From Paroedura picta (taxonomy: Eukaryota; Chordata; Lepidosauria; Squamata; Gekkonidae), in the NCBI RefSeq assembly GCF_049243985.1, contig NC_135371.1:23250501-23314500 (forward strand): DNA of 64,000 nt. Direction: 5' to 3'. The notes below the pieces were generated by a model. That model did not search any database, was not told the origin of the DNA, and saw nothing but the letters and a program-made list of their open reading frames with translations. The position numbers and the translations under genes were made by a program. This document shows positions 32,110 through 43,851 of the stretch, piece by piece (position 1 is the stretch's first letter; each line of letters begins with the position of its first letter).

Positions 32110-32992
32110 GGGCCGTTCTGCATTCGTCCAAAATAGCACAATGGTTACTAATTGAAATCGCTACAGTTTTGCCAGTATGCACACCGTCGTTGACAATCTG
32201 CAACACTCCTGAAACCGATCTGCAAAAAGCGCTTCGTTGTAGCGCTTTCAGGGAAATCCCAAAAAGTGGATTCACCCTCCGGAAAGCGCTACACTCCTGC
32301 AACCAATCTGCAACACTAGCGGGAAAGTTCTGTGCGTTACCATTGTTGTGGTTTCTACAAAGTCCCTCCCCCTGGCTCTCTCCTCTGATCTTCCGGCGAA
32401 GCGATCGCCATTTTTTTTTCTCCGAGCGAGCGGAGATCAACACACCAGCGAGCCTTCGTTTACCCAGCGAGGCTTCCCTGGCTGCAGCCCCTCTGTTTAA
32501 AGTCACCAAGCACAAGCCCGTTTGCTGGTTTATTTTCACTTTATTTTCACACTGTTTTCAGCCGAAAATCGCGCCCGTGAGGGGGGGGGATTTTTTTTTT
32601 CACTCGGGGGGAGCGTGGCAACAATGAAACGGCAGCTCAAACACCACCTGCTAGCTGGATGGGTCTCTCCGTTGCAACGAATCAATACATATTCGTTGCA
32701 ACTGGTGTGTGTGTGTGTTTTTTTAAACCTTCTTTAAAGGGAAAGGGGCTGTTTGGGAGCATGATAACGGCCGCCCATTGACTGCTTGACGGGCAGGGGC
32801 GGGACACAGCTTAGCAATAGCACTTCCTGGCTAGCGATTTTTGCAGAGACCGGAGCCCTGTGGGAAACGATAGAAACGCAACTGGATTCCACTACAAAGG
32901 CAGGTATGCATAACGACGAATTCCACTATTTAAAATGGCGATTTTTCGTTCAGCAAACAATTTGCTACATGGATCCCGGTGCGGAATGGCCC
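32110..32992. mobile_element. Non-autonomous Harbinger, 883 bp
   Basis: Termini are GGGCCGTTCTGCAT and (inward) GGGCCATTCCGCAC; the target duplication TGA lies at 32107-32109 and 32993-32995. About 240 bp at 32206-32450 is closely similar, inverted, to the right subterminal region of the intact element at 9960-17547. The other side is not obviously shared. The 152-codon frame at 32169-32627 lies in these repeats and has no domain, so I do not call a gene. It is probably moved by proteins from an element like the 7.6-kb one. Confidence 0.88.
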
Positions 32993-32995
32993 TGA

Positions 32996-33340
32996 GAATA
33001 GCTTCCCCCAGTCTGTGTTAGTGGTCTTTCATATTACCTACAGCCAAGAGGTATCTTCGGGGGAGGGGACGTTGTATTGCTCCCCCCAAATCCTAATTTT
33101 GACATTTCTTTAATTTACACTTTAACATACACTTTGCACAGAAGGCTTGGCTTTAACTTGGTTTAGAATCCCTTATCCTTGTCATTCACTAGAGAGACAA
33201 ATGAAAGCTGTATGTCTTTCTAGTGCCTCACTGTATTATTGTTACATGGAAAAACAAAAGCACTTTGTTAAAGGCTTGTTCTGGAATGTGTAATCTCATA
33301 CAATGAGCCGCAAGGCAGAGTGGTATATAAATGCAAAAAT
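32996..33340. repeat. Unassigned, ending in LINE-like tail
   Basis: Nothing is recognised until 33297-33340, where GAGCCGCAAGGCAGAGTGGT and ATATAAATGC form an L2/CR1-type 3' end that seeds the GAAT array. Confidence 0.4.
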
Positions 33341-33397
33341 GAATGAATGAATGAATGAATGAATGAATGAATGAATGAATGAATGAATGAATGAATA
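33341..33397 (+). repeat. (GAAT)n microsatellite
   Basis: About 14 tandem GAAT units sit at the tail of a LINE-like 3' end. Confidence 0.93.
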
Positions 33398-33449
33398 CAG
33401 TCAATTACCTTCAGGGAGAGCTAACTTTTATTCTTATTGTTTCTCTTCA

Positions 33450-33572
33450 GCGTAAGGCTGCCAACTCCAGGTTAGGCCATTACTGTAGATTTGGGAGTGT
33501 AGCCTGGAGAGGAAAGGGATCACAGTGGGCTATAATGCCCAAAAGCCCACCTTTCAAAGCAGCCATTTTCTA
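33450..33572 (+). repeat. GTTGCC element, right part lost
   Basis: It starts AAGGCTGCCAACTCCAGG and stops after CAAAGCAGCCATTTTCTAG. Confidence 0.62.
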
Positions 33573-33584
33573 GTCTAGACATGT

Positions 33585-33668
33585 AATTCTTTTGCTGTCA
33601 GGGGCTCATGGGAATTGTAGTCCATGAACATCTGGAGGACCACAGGTTGACTACCCTTGCTTTAGAGG
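33585..33668 (+). mobile_element. hAT palindromic MITE, right half
   Basis: CTGTCAGGGGCTCATGGGAA through GACCACAGGTTGACTACCC equals the right arm of the whole copy at 44373-44482. Confidence 0.75.
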
Positions 33669-33669
33669 A

Positions 33670-34790
33670 CAAAATTGTGAAGAGAAGCAACTTTGTATAG
33701 AACTTTCTGTTCTGGAGGCAAGCAGAGAGGAAATGGTCTCAAAGGAGCAGGAAGTCTCAAAATGAGCCAATCAGGACATAGGAGGAGACTCTGAAGAGAA
33801 AAAAACCTCACCACTCAGGAAGCTCCTAATCTAACCAGGCTAAATGCACATCTCTTCTTCATATCCTTTTGAATCATGCACACTACAGATCTTGAGTATA
33901 ACAAGAGGATATGCTACTGCTGCTTGTCCATGGGCTCATTCTGTCAGCCATTTTAGAAGGCAGTCGGAAGGAGGGTCCTTCGTTGTTCAAAGCGATGAAC
34001 AGTGAAGCTTTGTGCTCACGGCTTTCTCTGCTCACACTTGTAGTCAAGGCAAAGCCCTGTATAGCTAGGGTTTGGTGTAGGGGTGTTTTTTTTTTTTGGA
34101 ATGCCACGCTTTCTTTAGGAATTTGGACCTAAATGTGAAAATTCTCTGCCACACAATAAAAGTGGCATTCCTTTGCCCTTTAGCACATCAGTCTTCCCTT
34201 ATGAATAGAAGCCGGCGTTCTTTGGCTCTTTCCATATGGAACAATTGATCCCTTCACTTAATTTGCCAAGAGTAATCAGTTATTTCTGCTAGCTATAAAT
34301 TTTACCCCCCCCCCTTTTTTTTGTGAAAAGCAGGAGAAGGGAAGAAAGTCGAGCAATAAAAGGGGGGGACGGCTATAAAGCACACAGCTGTCAGAGCTGG
34401 CCGTGGTTTAGCACTGCAGAGAGAAATGCGGTGAAACAAGAGCTTCTCAGCTATTTTCACCTGTTGGTTTCTCAGGCCCTGGGGTTCCGTGCTGGGAACA
34501 GGTCATTTTTCAGCCGATTCTTCTGCTGCCTTACGGGTCACTGTGTACAATGTCCATGTTGATCCGAACCATTTGACTGCTTCGGGCTGTTCAGGCTGCA
34601 CGATGCATCACAGGACAGACAGATCGTACTACATTTTCGTCCCCTCCAGGCCAGAATGTTATGGCCTGCCTTCTGGAGGTGCCAAGGTGCTTGTATAAAG
34701 GTCAAGTGTTAATGGCTGGCTCTCGGAATACCTCATGCCAACAAGTAATGTTCGCTATTTCTACAGTACTTTCTGTGTTCAGCAGTGCAG
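33670..34790. other. Unassigned, no gene seen
   Basis: No repeat or exon recognised. TATAAAGCACACAGC near 34374 is TATA-like without a supported gene. Confidence 0.3.
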
Positions 34791-34791
34791 C

Positions 34792-35006
34792 TTACGGTTG
34801 CCAGCTCTTTCCAGCCACTGCGGGTGGCCAGACCCAGGTTGGGGAACTCTTGGAGATTTGGAGACGGAGCCTGGGGGAAAACAGGGACCTCAGCAGGTTG
34901 CAGTGCTAGTATATAGAGCCTCCAAAGTATCCATTTTCTCTGGAGGAACTGATCACTGGGGGATGGAGATGGTCTGCAAGTCCCCTCTGGAGGGTGGCAT
35001 CCCGAG
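34792..35006 (+). repeat. GTTGCC inverted-repeat element, full length
   Basis: It opens ACGGTTGCCAGCTCTTTCC and closes CTCTGGAGGGTGGCATCCC. Confidence 0.72.
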
Positions 35007-35094
35007 TGCAGTTCTCAGTCGAGTTATACTTTCCTAAGTCTGTCGAAGCCAATGGGCTTAGAAAGATGGGACTCTGCTTACGTCTGTGTAGGAA

Positions 35095-35230
35095 GGCATT
35101 CCCTGTGCTTTATTCTTTGTAATTTTCACAACAGCCCTTATAAGGTAGGTCAGTGCCCCATATTATAAGTGAGTTGGTGGGAATTCACGGTAGCATCTGA
35201 ACCGGCAAGCTTTCAATCGCAGCACTTTGG
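35095..35230 (-). repeat. MIR-like or tRNA-SINE fragment
   Basis: TTTTCACAACAGCCCTTATA, AAGGTAGGTCAGTGCCCCAT and the later GAACCGGCAAGC-like block resemble ancient CORE/MIR-type SINEs in inverted orientation. Highly diverged. Confidence 0.4.
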
Positions 35231-35377
35231 CTTAGCCCGCAGGTGACATCTGCTCGCTTACCTGAATCACACATGGCACAATTTGCCTGGCTGCACCGTA
35301 CGACCACAGAGATGGCCGCTGGTCTCAGAATTCAGTAGCCGGATAATGTCAGGCTTCTACTCTGGAATGGCGTAAAA

Positions 35378-35782
35378 TAGGGTTGCCAGCTCCAGGTCAG
35401 GAAGTGCCTGGGGGATTTGGAGGTGGAGCCCGAGGAAAGGGGGTGTTTGGGGGAGGTAGGGACCTCGCAGGGCACGTTGCAATAGTCTATTCTCCAAAGG
35501 AGATGTTTCTCCAGGACCATTTACACACTGGGAACTGCACTGCCCCAGCTTCCGTGCAGGAACACAAATTGGGGGTGGATGAGGTGCAGCAGGCCAAATG
35601 CTCTCCCATGTGGGTGCAGGAAGAGGTGGGGCAACCTGCCATGACTAAAACTCCAGCCTGCAGCCTGGCATGAAACCTCCAGTGCGTAAACGGTCCAGGG
35701 GAGCAAATCTCTGCCGACTGGAGAACACTTGTCTTTTCAGGAAATCTCCACACACTCCCAGGAGATTGGCAACTGTCCTGCA
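35378..35782 (+). repeat. GTTGCC element split by a 181-bp MITE
   Basis: The left part is 35378-35511 (GGGTTGCCAGCTCCAGGTC onward) and the right part is 35699-35782 (with CTCCCAGGAGATTGGCAACTG). Between them sits the MITE at 35515-35695 plus its duplicated CAG, so the MITE is the younger insertion. Confidence 0.7.
35515..35695 (-). mobile_element. 181-bp Harbinger-like MITE
   Basis: The ends are GACCATTTACACACTGG and CCAGTGCGTAAACGGTC, inverted with few differences. CAG is duplicated at 35512-35514 and 35696-35698. Length and sequence match the copy at 49417-49597 (also exactly 181 bp, ATG duplication). Three-base duplications and GGTCCATTTACGCAC-like ends suggest the PIF/Harbinger group. 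Confidence 0.82.
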
Positions 35783-36224
35783 AAGATATGCCTGGAAATA
35801 TCCCAGCAACACTTGTTCCTATCTCAGCTGTTTTTCGACAAGAGATTTCTGGCTGAACCCTCTAGCAGAGATTCTTGACCCATCTGAGCGATCTTTTTTT
35901 TTTTTTCCAATCCAAACACAGCTTGTGATCTCAGCTTTAACACAGAGTGATATAACTGATGTTTGGATCAGATGACCTGCTTTCTTAGGTTATAGCTACA
36001 CGGTTGGGAGTGACAAGAACATCCGAGATGTGTCTCATGCTCTTCTGCAGAAGCAGATAGCATGAAGTGAACACAGTGCTGGCCATATCTTTTGTGGGTC
36101 CATGCAGAGGGGTCACTCCGGTACTGGCTTAATGAGCTGACTTTATGTCTGATAACACATCTGACTTTTGATACGATGCAGGCTGTGCAGCCCTGCTGTG
36201 TATTTGCTTGCCGGGCCTCATGTT

Positions 36225-36372
36225 TTTTAATGCCCTGCTTTTTACTACCCAAAGGAGTCCCCAAACAGCTTGCGAACACTTTTCCCTTCCTCTCCCCACA
36301 GCAGACACCCTGTGAGGTAGGTGGGGCTGAGAGAGCTGAAGGAGAACTGCTGCGAAAGAGCAGCTCTAAGCC
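36225..36372 (-). repeat. tRNA-SINE 3' body fragment
   Basis: CAAAGGAGTCCCCAAACAGC, TCCCCACAGCAGACACCCTG and GAGGTAGGTGGGGCTGAGAG match the inverted body of the SINE at 45705 and 56765. Confidence 0.6.
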
Positions 36373-36373
36373 A

Positions 36374-36425
36374 GCGGTTCTCAACCCGGGGGTTGCGACC
36401 CCTCAAGGGATCATTTGGCCTTTCC
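36374..36425 (+). mobile_element. hAT-type terminus (Charlie/URR1-like)
   Basis: CAGCGGTTCTCAACCCGGGG then GTTGCGACCCCTCAAGGG is the left end of a common vertebrate hAT non-autonomous group. No right end was found; the adjoining GC-rich stretch to about 36600 may be part of it. Confidence 0.5.
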
Positions 36426-36599
36426 TGGGGAGTTGTGGTGGCGGCAGCAGAGCCATGGAGCTGGCCTCCTCTGAGCCCCCTCAGAGCTCACCAAGCTCTG
36501 CTGCCACCACCATGCTGCCGCCACCACTCCAGCCACTGCCGCCACCTCTCCTGTGACTCCGGCCTCCTCGGCACTGCCTCAGTACAGGATGCCCTGTAG

Positions 36600-38800
36600 A
36601 TGTTGTTGGTTATGCCTGGTCTCAACCAAATGCCTGGAAGAAGAGCTCCCTTTTGCAGGCTCTGCAGAACTGTTTTAGCTCATTCTACCAGGTGGTGGCC
36701 GGGACAGAGAAGGTTCTGGCCCCGGTTGAGGCCAGACAGGCTTCTTTAGGGCCAGGGATCATTAGCTGGTTGGGGGTGGCAGAGTCCTACCCCACCCCCT
36801 GCAATCCCCAACCAGTTGCCAGGAGAGACTAGCAACCTTACCTCTATTTCAGGTGCAAACAGGAGTTGCAAGTAGACATGATTTTACACCCCACATCTAG
36901 GGCATCCAACCTTCAGGTAAGACCCGGAGATCTCCGGCTATGACAACTGACCTCCAGAAATAGAGTTCAATTCCCTGGAGAAAATGGCTGTTTTGGAAGA
37001 CCTATGGCATTGTACTCTGCAGAGGTTCCTCTGTACATAAGCTAAGATACAAGAGCAGTAGCCAGGTATCAGACCAGGTATCACACCACATTGTGTGCAC
37101 ACAAAGCCCTACGAGAAGCAGCAGCCAGATAACTGGTAGGGCTCTAATGTCCAAGGAACTCTGTATTTTTAAAAATAGCATTGTCTGTTTTTCTTCTTTT
37201 CAGATTTTTAAAAGTTAATTGCAGGGAACAGGACTTTCCCTAATCTCAGGGAAGGCCTGACCAGCTTTGAGAGGAACACTGATAAAAACAATTTCAGCCT
37301 ACACAGGGAACTTTTATCAACCTCTGTTTCCTCCAGGGCTACTGATATCTGACAAGGTGGGTGGAGATCTGTAACATGAAAGACTTACCAAGAGGAACGA
37401 CTACTTAGGCTGGGCGTTAGATCCAAAGCACCCTGAACTTTATAGAAAGGGCCCATTCAACTCAAGTTGCTTCATATTAGGCGAAATGGTTCCCCTCCCC
37501 CAAGGGCAAATTGGATTAGGCCATTGTTCAGAGATGGTTCCTGTTATGTTTCATCTTCAGTCGAACACATGGGCCATGAATGAATCTGGCAAAACTGGAA
37601 AGCATTCTGCCAAAGATGACTCCATGGGGTAGCAGGTACTCCCTCAAAACATTTCCCATTTCCCCTTCTGCTCCCACAAGGTTCAGTCCCAACTTATTAG
37701 GATCCTGTGTCATGAAGTAAGAACATACAAAGCATGTAAGTGGCTAAAGCAGTTTTATTCCCATCTTCCATCCCAGCATGAGATTATCGTTGCTCCTGCT
37801 AGATCTGGACAATCTGCTACTTGCCTTTCTCTGGCCAGGAACAGAGCTAAGTGAATCCATCAGTGTGTAGGGTAGTCTTGTCCTTCTCCAGTTAGTGTCT
37901 GGAGATCTCCCGCTATTACAAGTGTCCAAATGACAGAGATCAGGTCACCTGGAGAAAATGGCCACGTTGGAAGCTGAGCTCTATGTTATTTTACTCCATT
38001 AAAATCCATCCCCTCCCTTCAGGTCATCCTCCCAACATCTCCAGTTATTTCCCTACCTTGAGGTAGCAACTCTAGTGCAGGGGTATGTAGACAGATATTT
38101 TTTAAGTGTGTCAAGAAATCCCCCCTTCCTCAAGGGAAGAGAAAAATCATCAAAGAGTAGGATTGCTACACACCCACCCACAGGGCTCCCAAATAAGGAA
38201 TGCAGCATGAGACAATAAGAAAATGGCATCTTTCATGTGTCAGTACTGTGGTGAAGTTAGGCCTAGTCCTGGAGATCTAGGGTCAAGTTCCCTTTTGCCA
38301 TGAAATTTACTTGGAGATTTCCAGCCAGTCATTCTCCTTCAGCCTTTTCCAGCTCACAGCACTGTCATGGAGTTAAACTGGAAGAACCAAGATTCACATG
38401 CCCCATCTTGAGGCCATCTTGATAAAAATGCATGAAATAAAGGCTTTATCGTGATTTAATTTGAAAATACGATCCTCAGAATGTTTTGGGTTTGTTTGTT
38501 TGTTTGTTTTTTTGCAATTATGGTGCATCTAGGGTTGCCAGCTCTTGGGTGGGGAATTCCTGAAGTTGGGGATGGAGACTGGAGTTTTGGGGAGGGGGCT
38601 CAACAGAGATGTGATATCGTAGAGTTACTCTCAGAAGCTGCCATTTTCTCTAGGGACCTGATCCCTGCAGTTGTAATTCAGGGAGAACCTCTTGCCTCAC
38701 CTGGAGATTGTCTCCTTCAGGTGTATATTTCTGAAATATTTCTGAAATAAATAAATACAGAACAGTTCTATGAAATAATGAACAGGTGGTAGGCCTGTGT
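36600..38800. other. Mostly unassigned, with GTTGCC pieces
   Basis: Diverged - strand GTTGCC copies lie at 36895-37030 and 37890-38075 (GGAGAAAATGGCCACGTTGG), and a + strand copy at 38527-38722 (TAGGGTTGCCAGCTCTTGGG to CACCTGGAGATTG). The rest, including 37031-37889, shows no gene or known repeat. Confidence 0.45.
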
Positions 38801-38802
38801 AG

Positions 38803-39136
38803 TGTTGAAATACAGAAGATCTGTATTATGTATGATTTGAAAGCATATGACAGGTATCCTACAGGAAGCACTGGAGGATATATGTTGTTAGCATATTTAG
38901 ATTAGGAACTTCCTGATATTTTCAAATACTCTACTCCTATGTCCTGATCAGCTCCATTGGAAACTCTCTGCTGCTTTGAGCACAATTTCTCCCTGTGTGC
39001 CTCCAGAACAAACAGAACATCAAAACAGTTAGTTAGTTAGCCTATTAAGACACTTTCTATACAGTCTCCTCTTAATAAAAATATTCTTTTAAGCAACTTG
39101 GTGCTTTGCACTCCTGCATATTTGAATTCCGTCAAA
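38803..39136 (+). mobile_element. Probable solo LTR, diverged relative
   Basis: About 334 bp, homologous along its length to the LTR at 19671-19998 and with a similar AATAAA-bearing right part. No internal region adjoins it. It looks older than the 19.7-kb copy and is broken down enough that its ends are approximate. Confidence 0.45.
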
Positions 39137-39139
39137 GTC

Positions 39140-40640
39140 CTAACCTAAGCCCAATCCAAGAGTTTGGTGATATGTAAATGATGCCTGTTTCCATGACTAA
39201 GAATACATTTTTTTTAAGTTGAGTATGTGATCATTTTATAATGCATTCTTGCTCTCCTCCTAAAGGTGTATGCTTACCCCTGTGGTCCTCCAAACGACAC
39301 AGCCAAAGTAGCTCTAGAACCCAATTGTCCCTGTCTTCACTATTAGGCCGTTTGTGGCTCTAAACTTTAGCCCTCTGCAGCAAACACCATCAAGATGCAC
39401 ATTAAGAAGCATACAGCCAGGCATACAGCCAAAGAGAAACATCATAATCAGAATTTCAGCATCTAAGGTGTTCCTTGAGATGAAGTCTCTGCAAAGCACT
39501 TTTTTGCAACTAGATGGGGCCAGGGGGTGTTTCTTTGTCCTATCGTCCAGCCAGGGGGCGAGTCTGTTGGTGTCTAGCCCCAAGGAGGTACCCTGGTTGG
39601 AATAAATCTACTCCATGCCGTTGTCATAAGAAAACAAACCAGAAAAGACTGGCGTAGTAGAAGGAAGGCGAATAAACAATTTGTCGGCAAATGTACGCAA
39701 TGAGTAATGAAATATAGAATTGCCTCCCTGTGTGGATGGATCCAATTTTATTTCGTTGCGTGGCTCATCTTGGATGAATTTATAAATGTATATATATAAT
39801 GCAGGAACTTCCACCACGTGCAGCCTTAAGTCAAGCAGAATGCTTACATTCCAGTTGTTAAATGATGCAACGTCCAGGTGGGTATTTAATGGACCATAGC
39901 AAATCTGGTATGACACTGCAGACACCATAAATAATTCCCTTAAACAGATAGAACAGACCTCCTTTTTATAAAAAGCTGTTACCAGCTTTGTTCATATGGC
40001 AGCCATATTTCTGAGTGGTATTTTTAGTGTTTCCCAAAGATGTACACATGTGACTAACTTGCTGGGTTTGATTAATAAGAAAGAAAGGCTGGATCTAGAC
40101 TAGAGCAAAAGGTCTGGAGGCAACACAGAATGGTTTATTTTTAGGGGCACAAGAGCATTCTTACTGGGTTGGCCCTACATTCTTCTGGTTTACTATTCTG
40201 TTTCCAGCAGCCTGATGCTTTAGAAGGCTGTCAGAGGCAACAGTCTTTGCCTTTTTATTCCCAGCCTCTAAGATATGCTGGATCTATACATAGATGTTTT
40301 TTGTTTATCTTCTATGACAAGGAGGTACTGATAAACCTTCATAATCTGTTCTTCAAGCCAACGGACAGGATTGTCATCTGGGAAGATATGAGGAGCCTAG
40401 AGCGTTTGGGAACAGAGAGTAGGGGACAACCACATTTTGTGTTGACATGTCATAATTCGTGGGTGAGTGATAGCACAGCATCATATAACACTCTAGGAAT
40501 CCCCTGATAGTAAAAGCCATAGAGATCTGAGGAATGCCTAGAGAGTTCTATGACACTATCATATGACGTCTAGGTACTGGAAGTCTAGATGTAAGAGAAA
40601 CTCAACATCAAAATCCTCTGAAAAGCATACCATGTGAGAC
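39140..40640. other. Unassigned, no gene seen
   Basis: Frames of up to 112 codons (40169-40507, +; 39608-39928, -) have no known motif. Confidence 0.35.
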
Positions 40641-40644
40641 CGAA

Positions 40645-40720
40645 TTTAAACAGGAGTCTAGTGGTTCCTTAAAGACTAACTCAATCACATGCTTCCAGGA
40701 GTCAGAGGTCACTCCATCAT
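40645..40720 (+). repeat. Dispersed repeat fragment of unknown class
   Basis: GGAGTCTAGTGGTTCCTTAA and AGACTAACTCAATCACATGC belong to the same loose family as 32030-32100 and 59025-59102. Confidence 0.4.
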
Positions 40721-40991
40721 ATGTATTGGATCTATATTTCCATGTTATTGTCTATGTTTTAAGGAGGACTGTCAAAGGATCAAAGCTTTATAACATCACA
40801 TTATCTTTATTTTAACTAAATGTTTTGGTGTGCATATTAAGTATGAGCTGCTGCACCTCAGAAATATAGATCAGTGAAGGTCTGAAAGTAAAATACCTTG
40901 ATGAGATATGGGTGTGCATCATCTCATCTTTGGAGGGGAAAGGTAGACTTTTTAGTCTAGCTGAAGATATTAGAAGTGGTCCCTCTCCCTC

Positions 40992-40992
40992 T

Positions 40993-41032
<40 letters not shown>

Positions 41033-41068
41033 CAGAGACAGAGAGAGACAGAGAGAGGGAGACATACA
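40992..41068. repeat. (TG)n(GA)n compound microsatellite
   Basis: About 13 TG units pass into GA and GACA repeats. Confidence 0.92.
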
Positions 41069-41189
41069 CACAGAGAGAATAGATCTCTTCTAACATCTTC
41101 AGCTGGACTAAGAAGTCCAACTTTTTCCTCCAAAGAGGAGATGATACACACCCGTATCTCATCAAAATATATCTTTCTCCGTCTCTGGG

Positions 41190-41275
41190 TGCATGTGGAG
41201 AAGCGGGAGATCAACCCCAGTTCTCCAGATTAGAAGTCACTGCTCTTAACCACTACACCAAGTTGGCTCTTGGGA
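41190..41275 (-). repeat. tRNA-SINE head fragment
   Basis: GGTGCATGTGGAGAAGCGGG, CAGTTCTCCAGATTAGAAGT and CTTAACCACTACACCAAGTT are the inverted head of the 3861 family. Confidence 0.65.
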
Positions 41276-41639
41276 GCAGCTAGGCACCTCTCTCCACTAA
41301 GCCCTCCTAGTACCTAGTCTAAGATGAGCTGATGATGTCCTCCATGTGACCTATTTGTACCGAACAGCAACCTCGTTCATATGTTGTTTTTAAAATTCCT
41401 GTGAATGGTTTTAGTAACTAGTTTGACATGAAAAGAGGGATGAAAAAAACATAATAGGCAACCAAATAAGGAGCTGCCCTGATGTAGCAAGGCAAAGTTA
41501 TGGGTGGGGGAGACAGGTTTTGAGCAGGTGGTTGCTGGGGAGGCATATAAAGAGAAATCAAGGGTTGCCATTTATCTAATGCACTAACATGGTCTTAATG
41601 GACATCAGAATTGCAATGAAACGTGCAGGAGCCCCATCT

Positions 41640-41832
41640 GTAGATGATCAGTCAACTCCAGATTGGGAAATTCCTGGAGATTTGGAGGGTGGAGGCTGGG
41701 GTGGGGGTACAATGCAATCAAGTCTGCCCTCCAGAGCAGCCATTTTCTCCAGGGGAAGTGATCTTTGCAGTCTGGAGATCAGTTGTAATTCAGGGAGATC
41801 TCCAAGCCCCACCAGGAGGCTGGCAGCTCTAG
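41640..41832 (+). repeat. GTTGCC inverted-repeat element
   Basis: AACTCCAGATTGGGAAATTC, then CCATTTTCTCCAGGGGAAGT and CCCCACCAGGAGGCTGGCAG. The left terminus is eroded. Confidence 0.7.
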
Positions 41833-42860
41833 CCTATTCTGTAGTGACGGATACTCTGTGTGAAGGTATTTATTAGAAATTATCTTTGGGGCAGAAAGGT
41901 TTGGAAACACCCATTCTAAATACTCATGAAATCAGGGCTTCTTCCCGAGCAGCGTGTTTAGGGTCATGGTGCCATTATAGCTATAGAAAACAGCCTCTCT
42001 GTGTTGACCCTGCTTGCTTTCTACCTGGCATTGCAAAGCCATGAAATCAAAGTCTGTCACCCAGACTGTTTTCTTAAAGTCTTTTGTTGAAAAACTTTTC
42101 TGCGAAGGCTCCTGAAAACGAGTGTACAATCCACTGACATGTTGGCACTTATTCATATTGTTGTTGGCACTTGGAGAGAAAGCTTTTGGAAGCCAAGCCT
42201 GCCTCCCCTTTATGAAAGCCGTGTTGACTTTCCTCTTCCAAACCGTGTTTACTTATTGACTAATACTGTAATCCTATTCTTTACTGTAGTTCTTTCACGA
42301 ACTGAATTTGTCCATTGAATCCTTTCTGGCCAAACCTTTATAGCAACACTCCAGTTATAACAACACACCGGTTGTTTGGTTGGCACAGAACCTTCCAACG
42401 AAGGCTCGAACCAATCCAACAATGATGTATTTATTTGCTGATTACATGTTGTAGGCCTTTTCCGCACCTCAGTGTCGCTGCTGTTGAATCTCCAGCTGAT
42501 GCTCCAGCTTTGCAGCACCCCTTCCTCAAAAGGGCATTTATTTGAAGGACATTTTCTTGAATTCAGATCCAGCCCTCTCTGAGGCCCATAGCCATGAGGT
42601 GGAGGGCTGGCAGGAGCTGTGCCCCTCCTAAAACTTGCCTTGCCCACTCAGCTCCCACCCACTAGCCTTCTATTTGTGGCAGTGGTGAGCGAGAGGTGGC
42701 TGTAAGAACTGGCTGTAGAGGTCATGGGGCAGAGCAAGTGAGGTGTGGCATGGTAGTAGTGCTGGTGTGAGTGCAAGGCGGGCACCAATGAGTGTAGACA
42801 GTGCAGCAGGAAGTGGATCCCCACCATAGATTCTACTGCTGAGCTCTGCTGTTGTGAGGA
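41833..42860. other. Unassigned; candidate conserved non-coding DNA
   Basis: The section about 41930-42200 contains no recognised repeat. GGCCTTTTCCGCACC at 42456-42470 resembles a Harbinger terminus, but I found no partner. No gene is seen. Confidence 0.3.
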
Positions 42861-42865
42861 GCTGT

Positions 42866-43055
42866 TAGAATCATAGAATCATAGAGTTGGAAGGGGCCAT
42901 ACAGGCCATCTAGTCCAACCCCCTGCTCAACGCAGGATCAGCCCAAAGCATCCTAAAGCATCCAAGAAAAGTGTGTATCCAACCTTTGCTTGAAGACTGC
43001 CAGTGAGGGGGAGTTCACCACCTCCTTAGGCAGCCTATTCCACTGCTATGCTGCT
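42866..43055 (+). repeat. CR1-type LINE 3' fragment
   Basis: ATCATAGAATCATAGAGTTG, GGCCATCTAGTCCAACCCCC, CTCAACGCAGGATCAGCCC and TTGAAGACTGCCAGTGAGG are diagnostic phrases for this reptile CR1-type tail. Confidence 0.78.
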
Positions 43056-43851
43056 GCTGCTGCCAGACGCCTGTTTCATGAGAGGAGGAGGAAGAGGCTG
43101 GAGTGGCATCAAGGGCTGCTGCTGTCCAAACTCCATGGCCATCATCTGACTCCCTGCACCCTAGCCTGGCTTGCCCCTCATATGCCTGCCACCTTCAAAG
43201 AATCTATTTCACTGGCTCTGGGTGGACTCACACATCCTTTGGGGTGAGGATGGGGGGAAAGAGGGGCTTTGTGCCCCCAGGGAGGAGAGGAGGCATGCAC
43301 TGGGTGGGGTAGGGCTAACAGCAGCAGTCAAACACCCAGCTTCGGCCAACTGCTCCTTAAAAAAAGATCCTCCCCCAGCCAAAAAATTCTGGATACATGG
43401 CTGTACTTCCTTTGAAAAGCGTTGGTTCAAAGTTGAGCTTTGACTTTCAGAGAGAGCCAAAAGCATCTTAAAACACTCCTGAAGGATGCTCTGAGCTGAC
43501 TTATATTTTAAGAAAAGCTGGAAGGCTTTATGGTCCTCCAAAAATTGAGTATATTGGAGAAAGAAGTTCAGTGTCGTTTTCTTCCTGGTCTACTCATTTG
43601 GCACAACTAGAGGTTTTTCTTTCTATTTAACATGGCAAATATTGGAACATTGTATTTCCTTCCCATATGCTGAAGTGGTACAATCCCAGGAGGACTATAG
43701 CATATTCTTATCCTGAACATTTGAACTAGCTGTCAATCTCTCTGATTTTGATGAGTCTCACTTTAAATATCATTAAAAAAAAACTGTGCACATTGATAGT
43801 CTAAACGTGTGCTTGTCTTTAGTAGAGGAAGGTAAAGCCACGTTTTAAAAT
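43056..43851. other. Unassigned, no gene seen
   Basis: GC-rich start, otherwise plain. The 110-codon - strand frame at 43209-43541 has no motif. Confidence 0.35.

Noticed and set aside
32169-32627. 152-codon frame in the 883-bp Harbinger
   Set aside because: It lies in subterminal repeat sequence shared with the non-coding right end of the intact element.
42456-42470. GGCCTTTTCCGCACC as another Harbinger terminus
   Set aside because: No matching inverted end or duplication found within several kb.
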